DNA of 64,000 nucleotides from positions 1,178,001 to 1,242,000 of the forward strand of contig NZ_CP111043.1 of assembly GCF_026250525.1 (NCBI RefSeq), in the 5' to 3' direction. How positions within the stretch are numbered: the first letter of the stretch is position 1; each line of letters starts with the position of its first letter. Below are positions 55,104 to 64,000 of this stretch, piece by piece. Under the pieces are notes generated by a model. The model saw only the letters and a list, made by a program, of their open reading frames with translations, did not search any database and had not been told where the DNA came from. The translations under genes and the position numbers were made by a program. The stretch is from Chondrinema litorale (GTDB taxonomy: Bacteria; Bacteroidota; Bacteroidia; Cytophagales; Flammeovirgaceae).

Positions 55104-55439
55104 ATGAAAGTTTTTGCTCAAACAGTAAATCTAAAAGATGATCCGGAAGTAATAGCGAAGTATAAAAAATACCACAGTGAAATTTGGCCGGAAGTAAGTG
55201 AAGCATTAAAGCAAGTTGGTATTCTTGAGATGAAAATATTTCTTTTGGGCAGAAGGCTTTTTATGTATGCAACTGCAGCTGATGAGTTTGTGCCTGAGAG
55301 AGACTTCCCAAAATATCTAGAATTACACCCGAGATGTCAGGAATGGGAAGATCAGATGGGAGAATACCAAGAATCTGTAGAAGAAGCCAGCCCGGGCGAA
55401 AAATGGGCAATGATGGAACAAGTATTTGATTTAGAATAA
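55104..55439 (+). CDS. L-rhamnose mutarotase family protein (likely L-fucose mutarotase)
   Basis: 111 residues, a ferredoxin-like dimeric fold. VNLKDDPEVIAKYKKYHSEI and WPEVSEALKQVGILEMKIFL match the RhaM/DUF718 family, with the usual His in the YHxxIWPE motif. Interconverts sugar anomers. In this operon the sugar is most likely L-fucose. 24 bases on either side to its neighbours. Confidence 0.88.
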   Translation: MKVFAQTVNLKDDPEVIAKYKKYHSEIWPEVSEALKQVGILEMKIFLLGRRLFMYATAADEFVPERDFPKYLELHPRCQEWEDQMGEYQESVEEASPGEKWAMMEQVFDLE

Positions 55440-55463
55440 CACAAAATAAAACCTCTGGTAAAT

Positions 55464-56303
55464 ATGAAAATTGATGCACACCAACATTTCTGGCGTTACA
55501 GCCCGATTACTCATTCGTGGATTAATGACAGCATGGCTGTGCTCAAACGAGATTTTTTACCAGAGGACCTTAAACCCGAACTCAAAAAAAAGAGCTTTAA
55601 TGGATGCATTGCTGTGCAAGCAGATCAAAGCGAAGCAGAAAATGATTTCCTACTAAACTTAGCCGACAACAACGATTTTATTAAAGGCGTAGTAGGATGG
55701 TTAGATTTAAGAGCCGATAATATTGACGAAAGGCTCGCTCATTACAGTAAACAGCCAAAGTTTTGCGGCTTACGACATGTAGTTCAAGATGAGCCTGATG
55801 ACGAATTTCTGTTAAGAGAAGATTTTAAAAGAGGTATAAATAAACTGAAACAATACAACCTTACTTACGATATCCTCATCTTCGAAAAGCAATTACCAGT
55901 AGCACTAAAGTTTGTAGAAGCTTTTCCAGATCAGCCATTTGTGATCGACCATATTGCCAAGCCTTTAATTATAAGACATGAACTCAGCCCATGGAACGAA
56001 TATATTCAAAAACTGGCAGAGTTTCCGAACGTTTACTGTAAGATTTCTGGTTTAGTAACTGAAGCTCACTGGAAAAACTGGAAAAAAACAGACCTTACTC
56101 CTTACCTCGATGTAATTTTTGAGGCTTTTGATACTCACCGCGTTATGGTTGGTTCTGACTGGCCAGTATGCAAACTAGCAGCCTCATACGAACAAGTAAT
56201 CGATATTATACAATCATACATACAGGGCTTTTCACCAACAGAAAAAGCTGACATAATGGGCAATAACGCAGCTGAGTTTTACCTAAATCGCAATAACAGC
56301 TAA
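55464..56303 (+). CDS. Amidohydrolase family lactonase, probably L-fucono-1,5-lactonase
   Basis: 279 residues, TIM barrel of the amidohydrolase 2 (COG3618) group. IDAHQHFWRYSPITHSWIND is the metal-binding start; GVVGWLDLRADNID, FCGLRHVVQDEPDDEFLL, FVIDHIAKP and MVGSDWPVCKLA are family signatures. It would open the lactone made by the dehydrogenase. This group is known for L-fuconolactonase and L-rhamnonolactonase. Confidence 0.88.
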   Translation: MKIDAHQHFWRYSPITHSWINDSMAVLKRDFLPEDLKPELKKKSFNGCIAVQADQSEAENDFLLNLADNNDFIKGVVGWLDLRADNIDERLAHYSKQPKFCGLRHVVQDEPDDEFLLREDFKRGINKLKQYNLTYDILIFEKQLPVALKFVEAFPDQPFVIDHIAKPLIIRHELSPWNEYIQKLAEFPNVYCKISGLVTEAHWKNWKKTDLTPYLDVIFEAFDTHRVMVGSDWPVCKLAASYEQVIDIIQSYIQGFSPTEKADIMGNNAAEFYLNRNNS

Positions 56304-56348
56304 ACTACAAATAAGAGATATTTTTTTATTTATTATTATAAAATTCTT

Positions 56349-57128
56349 ATGAATCTCTTTCTTGAAAACAAAGTAGCAATTATTACAGGAAGCACTCAGG
56401 GCATTGGCGAAGCCATTGCTGTTGCTTTTGCCGCAGAAGGCGCTCACACAGTTATTACCGGCAGAAATCAGGAAAGGGCTAGCCTTAAAGCTCAAGAAAT
56501 TACAGAAAAGTTTGGTGCAGAAAGTTTAGGAATTGGAGTCGACCTCGCCCAACCACAAAACTGTAAAGAAATCGTAGACGCTACACTAGCTAAATTTGGC
56601 AGTATAGATATATTGGTAAATAATGCTGGCGGTAACGATACTGTAGATTTAGACGCAGGCCCAGAAGCTTTTATCGCATCGCTAAATGGTAATTTGGTGC
56701 ATTATTATGCCATGGTTCATTTTGCCAAGCAAGCACTTATTAAATCTAAAGGAAATATTGTAAATATCGGCTCTAAAGTAGCGAACCTTGGTCAGGGTAA
56801 AACCTCTGGCTACGCAGCCGCAAAAGGAGCTATACAAGGCTTAACCAGAGAGTGGGCAGTAGATTTACTAGATTATGAAATCCGGGTGAATGAGGTAATT
56901 CCTGCAGAAGCTTGGACAGAATCTTACAAAAACTGGATTAACACATTCCCTAATCCGGAAGCAAAACTAAAAACTGTAACAGATAAAATTCCACTTGGCA
57001 AAAGAATGACTACCAGTGAAGAACTCGCTAATATGGTTGTATTTGTAGCCTCACAAAGAGCTTCTCATATTACAGGGCAGCATCTTTATGTAGATGGAGG
57101 ATACACGCACTTAGATCGTTCTATATAG
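56349..57128 (+). CDS. SDR family oxidoreductase, probably L-fucose dehydrogenase
   Basis: 259 residues. VAIITGSTQGIGEAIAVAFA binds NAD(P); NNAGGND; catalytic Tyr/Lys in GYAAAKGAIQGL; the VIPAEAWTESYKNWINTFPN region and C-terminal YVDGGYTHLDRS resemble known L-fucose dehydrogenases as I recall them. First step of the oxidative L-fucose route. Last gene of the operon; ends 4 bases from the convergent cheC-like gene with no visible terminator. Confidence 0.85.
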   Translation: MNLFLENKVAIITGSTQGIGEAIAVAFAAEGAHTVITGRNQERASLKAQEITEKFGAESLGIGVDLAQPQNCKEIVDATLAKFGSIDILVNNAGGNDTVDLDAGPEAFIASLNGNLVHYYAMVHFAKQALIKSKGNIVNIGSKVANLGQGKTSGYAAAKGAIQGLTREWAVDLLDYEIRVNEVIPAEAWTESYKNWINTFPNPEAKLKTVTDKIPLGKRMTTSEELANMVVFVASQRASHITGQHLYVDGGYTHLDRSI

Positions 57129-57132
57129 TGTT

Positions 57133-57828
57133 TTAATTGAATATTTTCTTTAAAAAAGCAGCAACACCTTTAGCCTCTGGCTCCTCTTCTTGCTTAATAG
57201 CATCAGCAGTAGCCAGTTTACCCTTTAACTGTTTTTTACTATCAAAATCGAAGCTTTTGATAGCCTCTACTACAGTTTCATCAAACAAACACACAAACTC
57301 AATACAAATACCTTTGTAAAAAGTGGTAATTTTTCCTCTAAAAGATAAAGAAGTATCTATTTCAAGATGCTTTTGGTTGACTATGGCTTCCAATTCATCT
57401 CTGGTACACACTTGAGACGAAGGAACATCTCCATGTATATTTTGACCTAAAACCTCAGAAAACTTAGTTACCATTGCTGCAATTACAATGTTATCTATTT
57501 CTAATAATGCAGCCTCTCTCATTTCCGCCCTTCCTAACATACTATCTGGTAAAAGTACACCGCAAAGAATATTTTCAACTTCGGGCGAAATCAGCAAATA
57601 AGTAGCAGCTAAAAGATCACCTACAACTTCAGTAAACAACACATGGTATTTCTCGTAGTTATCCTTTAATCTAAATTGACTTTCAGGTGTTTCGGATGCT
57701 ATTTCAACATCTTTGATAAGAAACTCATCCCTTACCATTTTTGCCACAGAACTACCTGCATTTCCTAATGCTATGTGTGTTACATCACTAATCAGGGTAA
57801 CTTCCTTTTCTGAAAATATTTTTTTCAT
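57133..57828 (-). CDS. CheC-like chemotaxis phosphatase
   Basis: 231 residues with the two-fold CheC/CheX layout. The second active-site motif is close to the CheC consensus: Glu110, Asn113 and Pro136, with exactly 22 residues between Asn and Pro. The first, DVTHIALGN at 15-23, has Asp and His where CheC has Glu and Asn, so it should be inactive. Last gene of the chemotaxis operon; probably dephosphorylates the CheY. A C-terminal extension (about 200-231) is charged. Confidence 0.8.
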   Translation of the reverse strand: MKKIFSEKEVTLISDVTHIALGNAGSSVAKMVRDEFLIKDVEIASETPESQFRLKDNYEKYHVLFTEVVGDLLAATYLLISPEVENILCGVLLPDSMLGRAEMREAALLEIDNIVIAAMVTKFSEVLGQNIHGDVPSSQVCTRDELEAIVNQKHLEIDTSLSFRGKITTFYKGICIEFVCLFDETVVEAIKSFDFDSKKQLKGKLATADAIKQEEEPEAKGVAAFLKKIFN

Positions 57829-57883
57829 TACTGTGATACTGTTTCCGTTCCTTTACTGATATCTTATAAACTTCTAGTAAAAA

Positions 57884-59740
57884 CTATATCGTTGCGTAAT
57901 CGTAACTACCAAACTTTACTGGATTAAATAAGAGGTTTAATGTACCTGGAATATCCAGCACTAAACACACATTACCATTACCAAGTATAGTAGCTCCGCT
58001 AATGAAATAGGCATTATCTACTGGTTGACTTAGAGTCTTTTCTATAATCTCTTTTTGCTGTAGTAATTTGTCTACTACCAGCCCAACCAGTCGCTCATTA
58101 AATTTAACTATAATTATATTAAGCTTAGTATCATTCTTTGTCTGATCAAAGCTTTTATGCAAAACATGAGGCTCTCTTACATCTTCGATACGCTCTAGAT
58201 TAAATATATCTTTTAGAAAAATTACCGACATATTCTGCTCTAGATAACTTGATACCAAACCTCCAGAAACCTTGTGTACATCTTTCTTATAAAGAGAAAC
58301 TACGGCTTCTGTAAAAGAAAGTGGAATGGCAAACTCTGCATTGTTTAACTCAAACAACAAGGCATTTTTTACTGCCATTGAAGATGGTAGTAACAAGCGA
58401 AATGTTGTACCCTTTCCTTTTTTAGTTGATAACTCTATTTTTCCGCCAATGGAATCGAGGGCCTTTTTAACCACATCCATCCCTACGCCTCTACCCGAAA
58501 TTTGAGTTACTTTTTCGACACTGGAAAAACCAGGTTCAAAAATAAATTTTACTATGTCGTGATCTGATGTTTGCATAGCACTACGCTCAGGAAGCAATCC
58601 TTTGGCAATCACTTTTTTTCTGATTGCTGCTGCATCAATTCCCTTTCCATCGTCGATCACATTGATAATTACATGGTCTTTTTCATTGCTGGCTGAAAGT
58701 GTAAGCGTTCCGGCTTCGGGCTTACTATTTTTAGTTCTTGCATCTGTGGTTTCTATACCATGACTAATAGCATTTCTCACTAAGTGGATGAGAGAATCAC
58801 TAATAATCTGCAGAATGTTTCGGTCAATTTCTATATCGGTACCTTCCAGTACTAAGTTTACCTTCTTGCTCTCCAATGCGGCTACATCACGCACAATACG
58901 ATGAAACTTCTGGAACAAAACATTTACCTGTACCAGTCGCACTCCCATTACAGAATACTGTAAATCTGAAGTTACTCTATATAATCTGGCATATTCACTA
59001 CCTCGCCCTTTGTGGTTTGCTGCTATACGGTCTTTTTCGATAGCTAACTCTCCCACTAGGTTCAATAGATTATCGAGCTTTTGTACAGGCACCTGAATTA
59101 GGTCTGAAAAAGAAATTTTTGGGGCAGAAGGTTCTTCTACAACAGGTTGTTCTTCTTCAATAATTGGCTCCTTAGGTATTAATTTACTTACGGGTTCAGG
59201 AGCATTTTCTTTTTCTTGTGTATTGGTAGTTTCTGATTTTGGAGTTTCATCTTTGGTAACAAACTCTTCTTCTTTCTTAGATTCTGTAGTCGCTTGCGCC
59301 TCTCTCTCTGCTACATAATCTCTAGAAGCTTTTTGTACACGTTCTTCTCCTCTAGACTCACTCAATATTACTTTTAACTTGGCAACCAAACCTTTGTAAC
59401 GCACCTGCTTTTCTGAGGTTGATGTTACAGCTTCGATCAGCTCTCCAAGTTTGTCGTTTGCTCTAAAAAGATCGTTAAAGGTATCTTGATTAAGAGACAA
59501 ACGTCCATTTTTTATTTCGCTAAAAATATCCTCTAGCAGATGAGAAAGAGTTGCAATTCCGTCGAATCCCATACCAGCAGCATTTGCTTTTAAAGTGTGG
59601 GTAATTCGGAAAATAGCATTTACCGACTGCTTATCATCATGGTTTTTCTCCAAAACGATAAACAGCCGGTTCAGCTCTTCAAACTGATCCAGTGCTTCTG
59701 CATAAAAAATTTGTTTTAACTCGTCTTCTTTCGATTTCAT
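57884..59740 (-). CDS. cheA: Chemotaxis histidine kinase CheA
   Basis: 618 residues. Hpt domain (1-105) with phosphorylated His48 in ITHTLKANAAGMGF. A Glu/Pro/Lys-rich linker (about 130-205) takes the place of a recognisable P2 domain. Dimerisation region starts near 215 (LIQVPVQKLDNLLNLVGELA), the ATPase has HLVRNAISHGIET, DDGKGID and GRGVGMDVVKKAL, and a CheW-like P5 domain (about 470-610) ends it. Interacts with CheW and receptors. Confidence 0.95.
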   Translation of the reverse strand: MKSKEDELKQIFYAEALDQFEELNRLFIVLEKNHDDKQSVNAIFRITHTLKANAAGMGFDGIATLSHLLEDIFSEIKNGRLSLNQDTFNDLFRANDKLGELIEAVTSTSEKQVRYKGLVAKLKVILSESRGEERVQKASRDYVAEREAQATTESKKEEEFVTKDETPKSETTNTQEKENAPEPVSKLIPKEPIIEEEQPVVEEPSAPKISFSDLIQVPVQKLDNLLNLVGELAIEKDRIAANHKGRGSEYARLYRVTSDLQYSVMGVRLVQVNVLFQKFHRIVRDVAALESKKVNLVLEGTDIEIDRNILQIISDSLIHLVRNAISHGIETTDARTKNSKPEAGTLTLSASNEKDHVIINVIDDGKGIDAAAIRKKVIAKGLLPERSAMQTSDHDIVKFIFEPGFSSVEKVTQISGRGVGMDVVKKALDSIGGKIELSTKKGKGTTFRLLLPSSMAVKNALLFELNNAEFAIPLSFTEAVVSLYKKDVHKVSGGLVSSYLEQNMSVIFLKDIFNLERIEDVREPHVLHKSFDQTKNDTKLNIIIVKFNERLVGLVVDKLLQQKEIIEKTLSQPVDNAYFISGATILGNGNVCLVLDIPGTLNLLFNPVKFGSYDYATI

Positions 59741-59866
59741 CTTACCTTGAAAAATTCAAAAAAATAAGCCTTTTTAAGCTGGATAACTATTTTCCAAATA
59801 GCGGAGATTAAACAATCTCTTATATCACTTATGAATTATAGCTTGATTATTGTAAAACTCGCAACC

Positions 59867-60232
59867 TTAAGCTGCGGCTACTTTATTTACTACTTCGAGT
59901 AATTTCTCTGAAGTAAATGGCTTTACGATATAATCGCTAGCGCCAAGCTCTATACCTGCATTAATAACAGATTGCTGACCAACTGCACTTACCATTACAA
60001 TTCTTGAAGCGTTACCTTCTGCTTTTAGCGTTTTAATGATATCAAGCCCGAGCATATCTGGCAAAATATTGTCTAGTGTGATAATTTCTGGATTAAGCTC
60101 TAATGCCAAATCAACAGCTGTTTCGCCATCAGCTGCCTGACCAACAATGCTAAATCCTGCTTCTTCTAGCGCATCTTTAATTAAAGTACGCATATACAAT
60201 GAATCATCAACTATAAGAACTGTCTTACTCAT
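59867..60232 (-). CDS. cheY: Chemotaxis response regulator CheY
   Basis: 121-residue single receiver domain. Acidic pocket Asp9, Asp10 and phosphoacceptor Asp54 (TLDNILPDM), switch Ser82 and Lys104 (YIVKPF). No output domain, so it acts by binding a target. The target is not a flagellar switch, since no flagellar genes are seen in this gliding lineage; gliding or pili is inference. Confidence 0.95.
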   Translation of the reverse strand: MSKTVLIVDDSLYMRTLIKDALEEAGFSIVGQAADGETAVDLALELNPEIITLDNILPDMLGLDIIKTLKAEGNASRIVMVSAVGQQSVINAGIELGASDYIVKPFTSEKLLEVVNKVAAA

Positions 60233-60283
60233 ACTTGGATTTTTTCTGAATTTTTAAAATTTATTAAATGAAATAGATTTGTT

Positions 60284-60826
60284 TTAAGCACTTAACTCTT
60301 CACTGCCAGCCTGCAAAATGTCTTTTGAAACAATACTGAATATGTCTAAAAGAATAATAAGCCTGTTCTCTAGTCTTACTAAACCTTTGATAAAGTCTTT
60401 ATCGCCTTCTTCACCAATTACTACATTAGGAGAGTTATCTATTTGTGAGTCGAGTATATTAAGGGTATTAGGTACTTCTTGTACCAAAATTGCCATTTTA
60501 TACTTATCGCTCTCTACTACCAGAATATAGTTTTTCTTATTCTTATCTTTTTCCTCTTTCATCAACCCGAATTTTTCTTCCAGATCGAGTACTGCCAGAA
60601 TGTTTCCACGCACATTTGCCACTCCTTTGATGTAAGAAGGCATTAAAGGAATTTTGGCAATATTAGGCGTAACAACCACCTCTTTAATCTCATCGATCAT
60701 CATGGCATATTCTTCACCACCCAACTTAAATACCACAATCTGGGAACGGTCTACATGCTCTTCCTGCCCATTATCCTTGTCTTTTTTAAGAAAAAGCTCT
60801 TTTTTATTCAATAAATTATCTGTCAT
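60284..60826 (-). CDS. cheW: Chemotaxis coupling protein CheW
   Basis: 180 residues. A charged N-terminal tail (1-28) precedes the CheW domain: QIVVFKLGGEEYAMMIDEIK, IPLMPSYIKGVANVRGNILA and LVRLENRLIILLDI. It links the receptor to CheA. 32 bases after the receptor gene. Confidence 0.95.
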   Translation of the reverse strand: MTDNLLNKKELFLKKDKDNGQEEHVDRSQIVVFKLGGEEYAMMIDEIKEVVVTPNIAKIPLMPSYIKGVANVRGNILAVLDLEEKFGLMKEEKDKNKKNYILVVESDKYKMAILVQEVPNTLNILDSQIDNSPNVVIGEEGDKDFIKGLVRLENRLIILLDIFSIVSKDILQAGSEELSA

Positions 60827-60858
60827 AACAATAGCTTATCTATTCCTGCGAGACACTC

Positions 60859-63800
60859 TTATTCTTCTAGTTTGAATCTAGAAATACCATCTTTCAGTTT
60901 ATTCGATACTTCAGATACTGAGTTCGCTGCACCACCCACTTCAATCATTGCAGTGTTAAGGTCTTCAGCAGCAGCAGACACTTCTTCTGTTCCTTGTGCT
61001 GTTTCTTCAGATACTGCTACGATACGTTCAATGTTCTTCGCAATTACACTAATTGCTTCTTTCTGATTATTCGCTGCATCCAATACTTCTTTAGAGAGGT
61101 CAAATGTTTCTTGACTAGACTTAAGAATGTTGTCGAATACTTTTTCTGCTTTAATGGTCGCTTCGTTACCGTTGTTTACGTTGTCTTCCATTTGAGTAAT
61201 AGCTCGACTCGCTGAGGAAACGTCTTTCTGCACATCTTTTACCACCCTATCGATATCTACAGCAGATTTTCTTGAATCTTCCGCCAGTTTTCTAATCTCT
61301 TCTGCTACTACTGCGAAACCACGACCTGCATCACCCGCTCTTGCTGCCTCAATCGCTGCGTTAAGTGCTAGCAAGTTGGTTTGTTGCGCAATGTCTGTAA
61401 TTACGTTTAGAGTTCTCGAAATCTCCTCTGATCTACTGGTAAGTACATCAATTGTAACGGAGGTGGATTTAGCAGAGGTTGATATCTCTGTCATGTTTTT
61501 CACCAGCATCTCAATAATCGACATACCACTCTGGCTATTGGTCATACCAGTTTCTGCCGATTTATTAATGATATCAGATTTATTACCCATGGTTTCTGAT
61601 GATCTTAAGATACCATCTACCAGTTTAGAAGATTCGTCTGTTCTGGCCACCTGCTCTTGCATACCTTCTGATATCTGCTTAATTGCCAGAATTACCTCGC
61701 GTGTATTTTCCTGCATCTTCTCAAACTTATTCTGCATAAGTATCGAAGATGTTCCTACAGTTTCTGAACTCTGCTCAATGTCTCGTAGTAGTGTATTCAA
61801 ATTGAGCATTGCAGAGTTAAGACCAGTAATCATTTTTTCAATTTCACCAGCGGCCTTCCCAGAGTATTTATGTGTTAAATCACCTTTAGATAGCGCATCA
61901 ATAATTTCCTGAATATCCATAACTGGTTCGGAAATAGATCTCAACAACTCGTTTATAGAACCAATGAGGTCTTTCCATGCACCTTCTCTCCCTTCTTCAT
62001 TTAATCTTTCTTGTAGGTTTCCTTCGTTACCTGCTAACACCACAACTCTTTGTATTTCTGAGATGATCGTTTTTAAGTTATCGCGAAGCTCAAGGTTGTT
62101 TTGAATCATGTTGGCAAGGTCACCAGACATATTCAGGTTCTTAAGATCAAGTTCTGAGTCAAAATTACCTTTTGTCAATTCATCAAGGAATGTACTTAAT
62201 GCATTAAATGATACCTTAAAGTCTGTTACATCTTGTGCGTATTTTACAACTTTTAGCAAATTGCCATCGTCGTCTTTAATCGGGTTGTAAGTGGCCTGTA
62301 TCCATATTTCTTTTCCTCCTTTACCCACACGTTGAAATTCACCACCAATAAATTCACCTCGATTTAGTCTGTTCCAGAACTGCTTATAGACATCGCTACT
62401 TGCATACTCAGGATCACACAACATGCTGTGATGCCAACCAACTAATTCTTCTCTACTATAGCCTAGTAGGTTAATAAAGTTGTCGTTCACGCTGGTAATT
62501 TCACCCGCCATATTAAACTCTATTGAACCAGAAGATTTATCAATCGCGGCTAGTTTACCACGGTTTTCGCTGTTATTGAGACGACGTTTAGTTACATTCT
62601 GTGCGAATTTTACCACCTTCATCAAATTGCCTTCGTCATCTGCAATTGGGTTGTAAGTTGCCTCTAACCAAACCTCAGCACCTCCTTTGGTAACTCTTTT
62701 ATAAACCCCTTTATCGAATTGTCCTTTTCTAAGTTTTGCCCAGAACTCTCTGTATTCAAGAGAATTTGTATATTCTGGTAGACACAATGTACGGTGATGT
62801 TTACCTAACAACTCATCTTGAGAATAACCCATGTTACTCAAGAAACTATCGTTTGCAAATATCACATTCCCATCTAAGTCAAATTCTGCCACCAAGTTAG
62901 ATGAAGAAATCGCTGCCAGTTTACCACGGTTTTCACTGTTAGTAAGGCGTCTTTCTGTTACATCTTGTGCATATTTTACTACCTTCATCAACCTGCCTTC
63001 ATCATCTGCAATTGGATTGTAAGTTGCTTCCAACCACATTTCCGTTCCGTCCTTCTTTACTCTTTTATAAACTCCCTTATCAAATTGCCCATTCTTAAGT
63101 CTTGCCCAGAACTCTTTGTATTCAGGACTATTGGTATATTCTGATAAACACAATGTACGGTGATGCTTACCTAATAATTCCTCTTCTCTATAGCCAGTCT
63201 GCTTTAAAAAAGCATCATTTATATAAATTATATTTCCTTCTAAGTTAAACTCTGCCACAAGATTCGACTGAGAGATCGCTGCTAGTTTACCACGGTTTTC
63301 ACTGTTAGCCAAACGTCTCATTGTTACATCCTGTGCGTATTTCACTACTTTGTAGAAGTTCCCGTCAACATCTTGAATCGGGTTGTAAGTTGCTTCTAGC
63401 CAAATTTCAGAACCATCTTTCTTCACTCTTTTATAAACCCCTTTATCTGGTTTACCCTGTCTCAAATTAACCCAGAATTGCTTGTATTCTGTGCTTTCTG
63501 CATACTCAGGAGTACAAAGCGTTTTATGAGATTTTCCTTTTAGTTCTTCTTCTGAGTAGCCGATGGTTTCTATAAACTTCTGATTAACTTCATCTATAGT
63601 TCCATCCATATTAAACTCAACCATCGCACTGGTTTCACCAATACCATCTAACATCCCCTTAAATTCCAGCTCTTGGTCTTTTTGTTTGGTAATATCGAAA
63701 CGGATACCTATGTATTTAATCGGCTTGCCATTTTCATCTAATACTGGAGCTATTGTAGCATTTACCCAGTAGTAACCACCATCTTTTTTCTTGTTTCTAT

Positions 63801-64000
63801 ATTCTGCCTGAAATATGCGTCCACTTTTAATGGTCTCCCATAATTCTTTAAATACAGCTTTAGGTGTAGAAGGGTGTCTTACAATACTGTGTGGCTGACC
63901 GATAAGTTCTTCTTGAGTATAACCTGCTACCTCACAGAATTTTTCGTTTACGAATGTAATTGTGCCATATATATCTGTTTCAGACATTAGGGCCGCAGTG
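60859..64000 (-). CDS. Methyl-accepting chemotaxis protein with at least five PAS domains, N-terminus beyond the window
   Basis: The frame stays open to the window edge upstream of the ATG at 63987; residues in front (TAAL) look like the start of a PAS repeat, so that Met is probably internal. Visible part about 1045 residues: PAS units at about 2-105, 108-227, 228-349, 350-471 and 472-593, each with a PAC region (for example [20 protein letters not shown]), then HAMP-like helices (about 600-740) and the MCP signalling domain with [20 protein letters not shown]. No membrane helix is visible, so this part at least is cytoplasmic; it may sense redox or a small ligand. First gene of the operon. 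Confidence 0.93.
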   Translation of the reverse strand, partial: TAALMSETDIYGTITFVNEKFCEVAGYTQEELIGQPHSIVRHPSTPKAVFKELWETIKSGRIFQAEYRNKKKDGGYYWVNATIAPVLDENGKPIKYIGIRFDITKQKDQELEFKGMLDGIGETSAMVEFNMDGTIDEVNQKFIETIGYSEEELKGKSHKTLCTPEYAESTEYKQFWVNLRQGKPDKGVYKRVKKDGSEIWLEATYNPIQDVDGNFYKVVKYAQDVTMRRLANSENRGKLAAISQSNLVAEFNLEGNIIYINDAFLKQTGYREEELLGKHHRTLCLSEYTNSPEYKEFWARLKNGQFDKGVYKRVKKDGTEMWLEATYNPIADDEGRLMKVVKYAQDVTERRLTNSENRGKLAAISSSNLVAEFDLDGNVIFANDSFLSNMGYSQDELLGKHHRTLCLPEYTNSLEYREFWAKLRKGQFDKGVYKRVTKGGAEVWLEATYNPIADDEGNLMKVVKFAQNVTKRRLNNSENRGKLAAIDKSSGSIEFNMAGEITSVNDNFINLLGYSREELVGWHHSMLCDPEYASSDVYKQFWNRLNRGEFIGGEFQRVGKGGKEIWIQATYNPIKDDDGNLLKVVKYAQDVTDFKVSFNALSTFLDELTKGNFDSELDLKNLNMSGDLANMIQNNLELRDNLKTIISEIQRVVVLAGNEGNLQERLNEEGREGAWKDLIGSINELLRSISEPVMDIQEIIDALSKGDLTHKYSGKAAGEIEKMITGLNSAMLNLNTLLRDIEQSSETVGTSSILMQNKFEKMQENTREVILAIKQISEGMQEQVARTDESSKLVDGILRSSETMGNKSDIINKSAETGMTNSQSGMSIIEMLVKNMTEISTSAKSTSVTIDVLTSRSEEISRTLNVITDIAQQTNLLALNAAIEAARAGDAGRGFAVVAEEIRKLAEDSRKSAVDIDRVVKDVQKDVSSASRAITQMEDNVNNGNEATIKAEKVFDNILKSSQETFDLSKEVLDAANNQKEAISVIAKNIERIVAVSEETAQGTEEVSAAAEDLNTAMIEVGGAANSVSEVSNKLKDGISRFKLEE
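62209..63306 (-). repeat. Three tandem 366-base PAS-encoding repeats
   Basis: Units 63306-62941, 62940-62575 and 62574-62209, each 122 codons starting [11 protein letters not shown]. The first two are nearly alike ([14 protein letters not shown]); the third has diverged. They arose by internal duplication within the receptor gene. Confidence 0.85.

Noticed and set aside
61376..61912. 178-codon plus-strand frame inside the receptor gene
   Set aside because: Antisense to the MCP signalling domain; hydrophobic Ser/Val-rich shadow.
62209..63306. Tandem repeats first considered as a CRISPR or mobile repeat
   Set aside because: The units are 366 bases, in frame, and encode PAS domains; no spacers.

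Overview
The window reads as chromosome of a gliding, non-flagellated member of the Bacteroidota, most likely of the order Cytophagales. The evidence is the low-GC base composition, a SusC/SusD pair, a GldC gliding protein, many lipoproteins and signal peptides of Bacteroidota type, start sites mostly without a strong Shine-Dalgarno sequence, and several TAnnTTTG boxes that match the Bacteroidota -7 promoter element. I see no phage, insertion sequence, CRISPR array, rRNA or tRNA. Nearly all of the window is ordinary core genome with a few accessory cassettes. Species cannot be told from this sequence alone.

Layout. 1-6.8 kb: a lipoprotein cut by the window edge, a 2OG-Fe(II) oxygenase, a YtxH-like protein, a polyprenyl synthase with rsmG, an ECF sigma factor overlapping a glycosyltransferase, and dapD. 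7.4-12.0 kb: a SusC/SusD nutrient-uptake pair. 12.1-16.2 kb: a secreted protein of unknown function, then a sodium symporter with a NamZ/DUF1343 muramidase and a divergent GNAT acetyltransferase, possibly for MurNAc or amino-sugar salvage. 16.2-19.5 kb: three secreted proteins of unknown function in a row. 20-25 kb: an lgt-like gene, a 2-hydroxyacid dehydrogenase, an EamA transporter and thrS. 25.4-30.3 kb: a beta-helix-like lipoprotein with strong codon bias, followed by a TonB-dependent receptor. 30.7-36.6 kb: an anchored unknown, DUF3822-coaD, glutamate dehydrogenase, psd and an S41 peptidase. 36.6-43 kb: purH, an unknown protein, a LytTR regulator, and a solute-binding lipoprotein overlapping a CCA-adding enzyme. 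43-48.3 kb: a second prenyl synthase, a coiled-coil lipoprotein, a HAD hydrolase, a small membrane protein, pth, a 53-codon ORF and dapA. 48.3-53.1 kb: a CbpA-type co-chaperone, Hsp20, an SDR, an ABM monooxygenase, gldC and a GDPD.

53.4-57.1 kb is a tight five-gene operon that fits the non-phosphorylating L-fucose pathway: two SDR dehydrogenases, an FAH-family hydrolase, a RhaM-type mutarotase and an amidohydrolase-type lactonase. The L-fuconate dehydratase and a permease are missing from it. 57.1-64 kb is a chemotaxis operon on the minus strand: a long soluble-looking multi-PAS receptor that runs off the window, then cheW, cheY, cheA and a CheC-like phosphatase. It has no cheR, cheB or flagellar genes, so it probably controls gliding, pili or another output.

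The least explained parts are the three-gene secreted cluster (16.2-19.5 kb), the partial chemotaxis cassette with a degenerate CheC site, a candidate small RNA around 51.1 kb marked by an orphan terminator, and an inverted repeat upstream of hsp20. No wholly new system can be proven from sequence alone.
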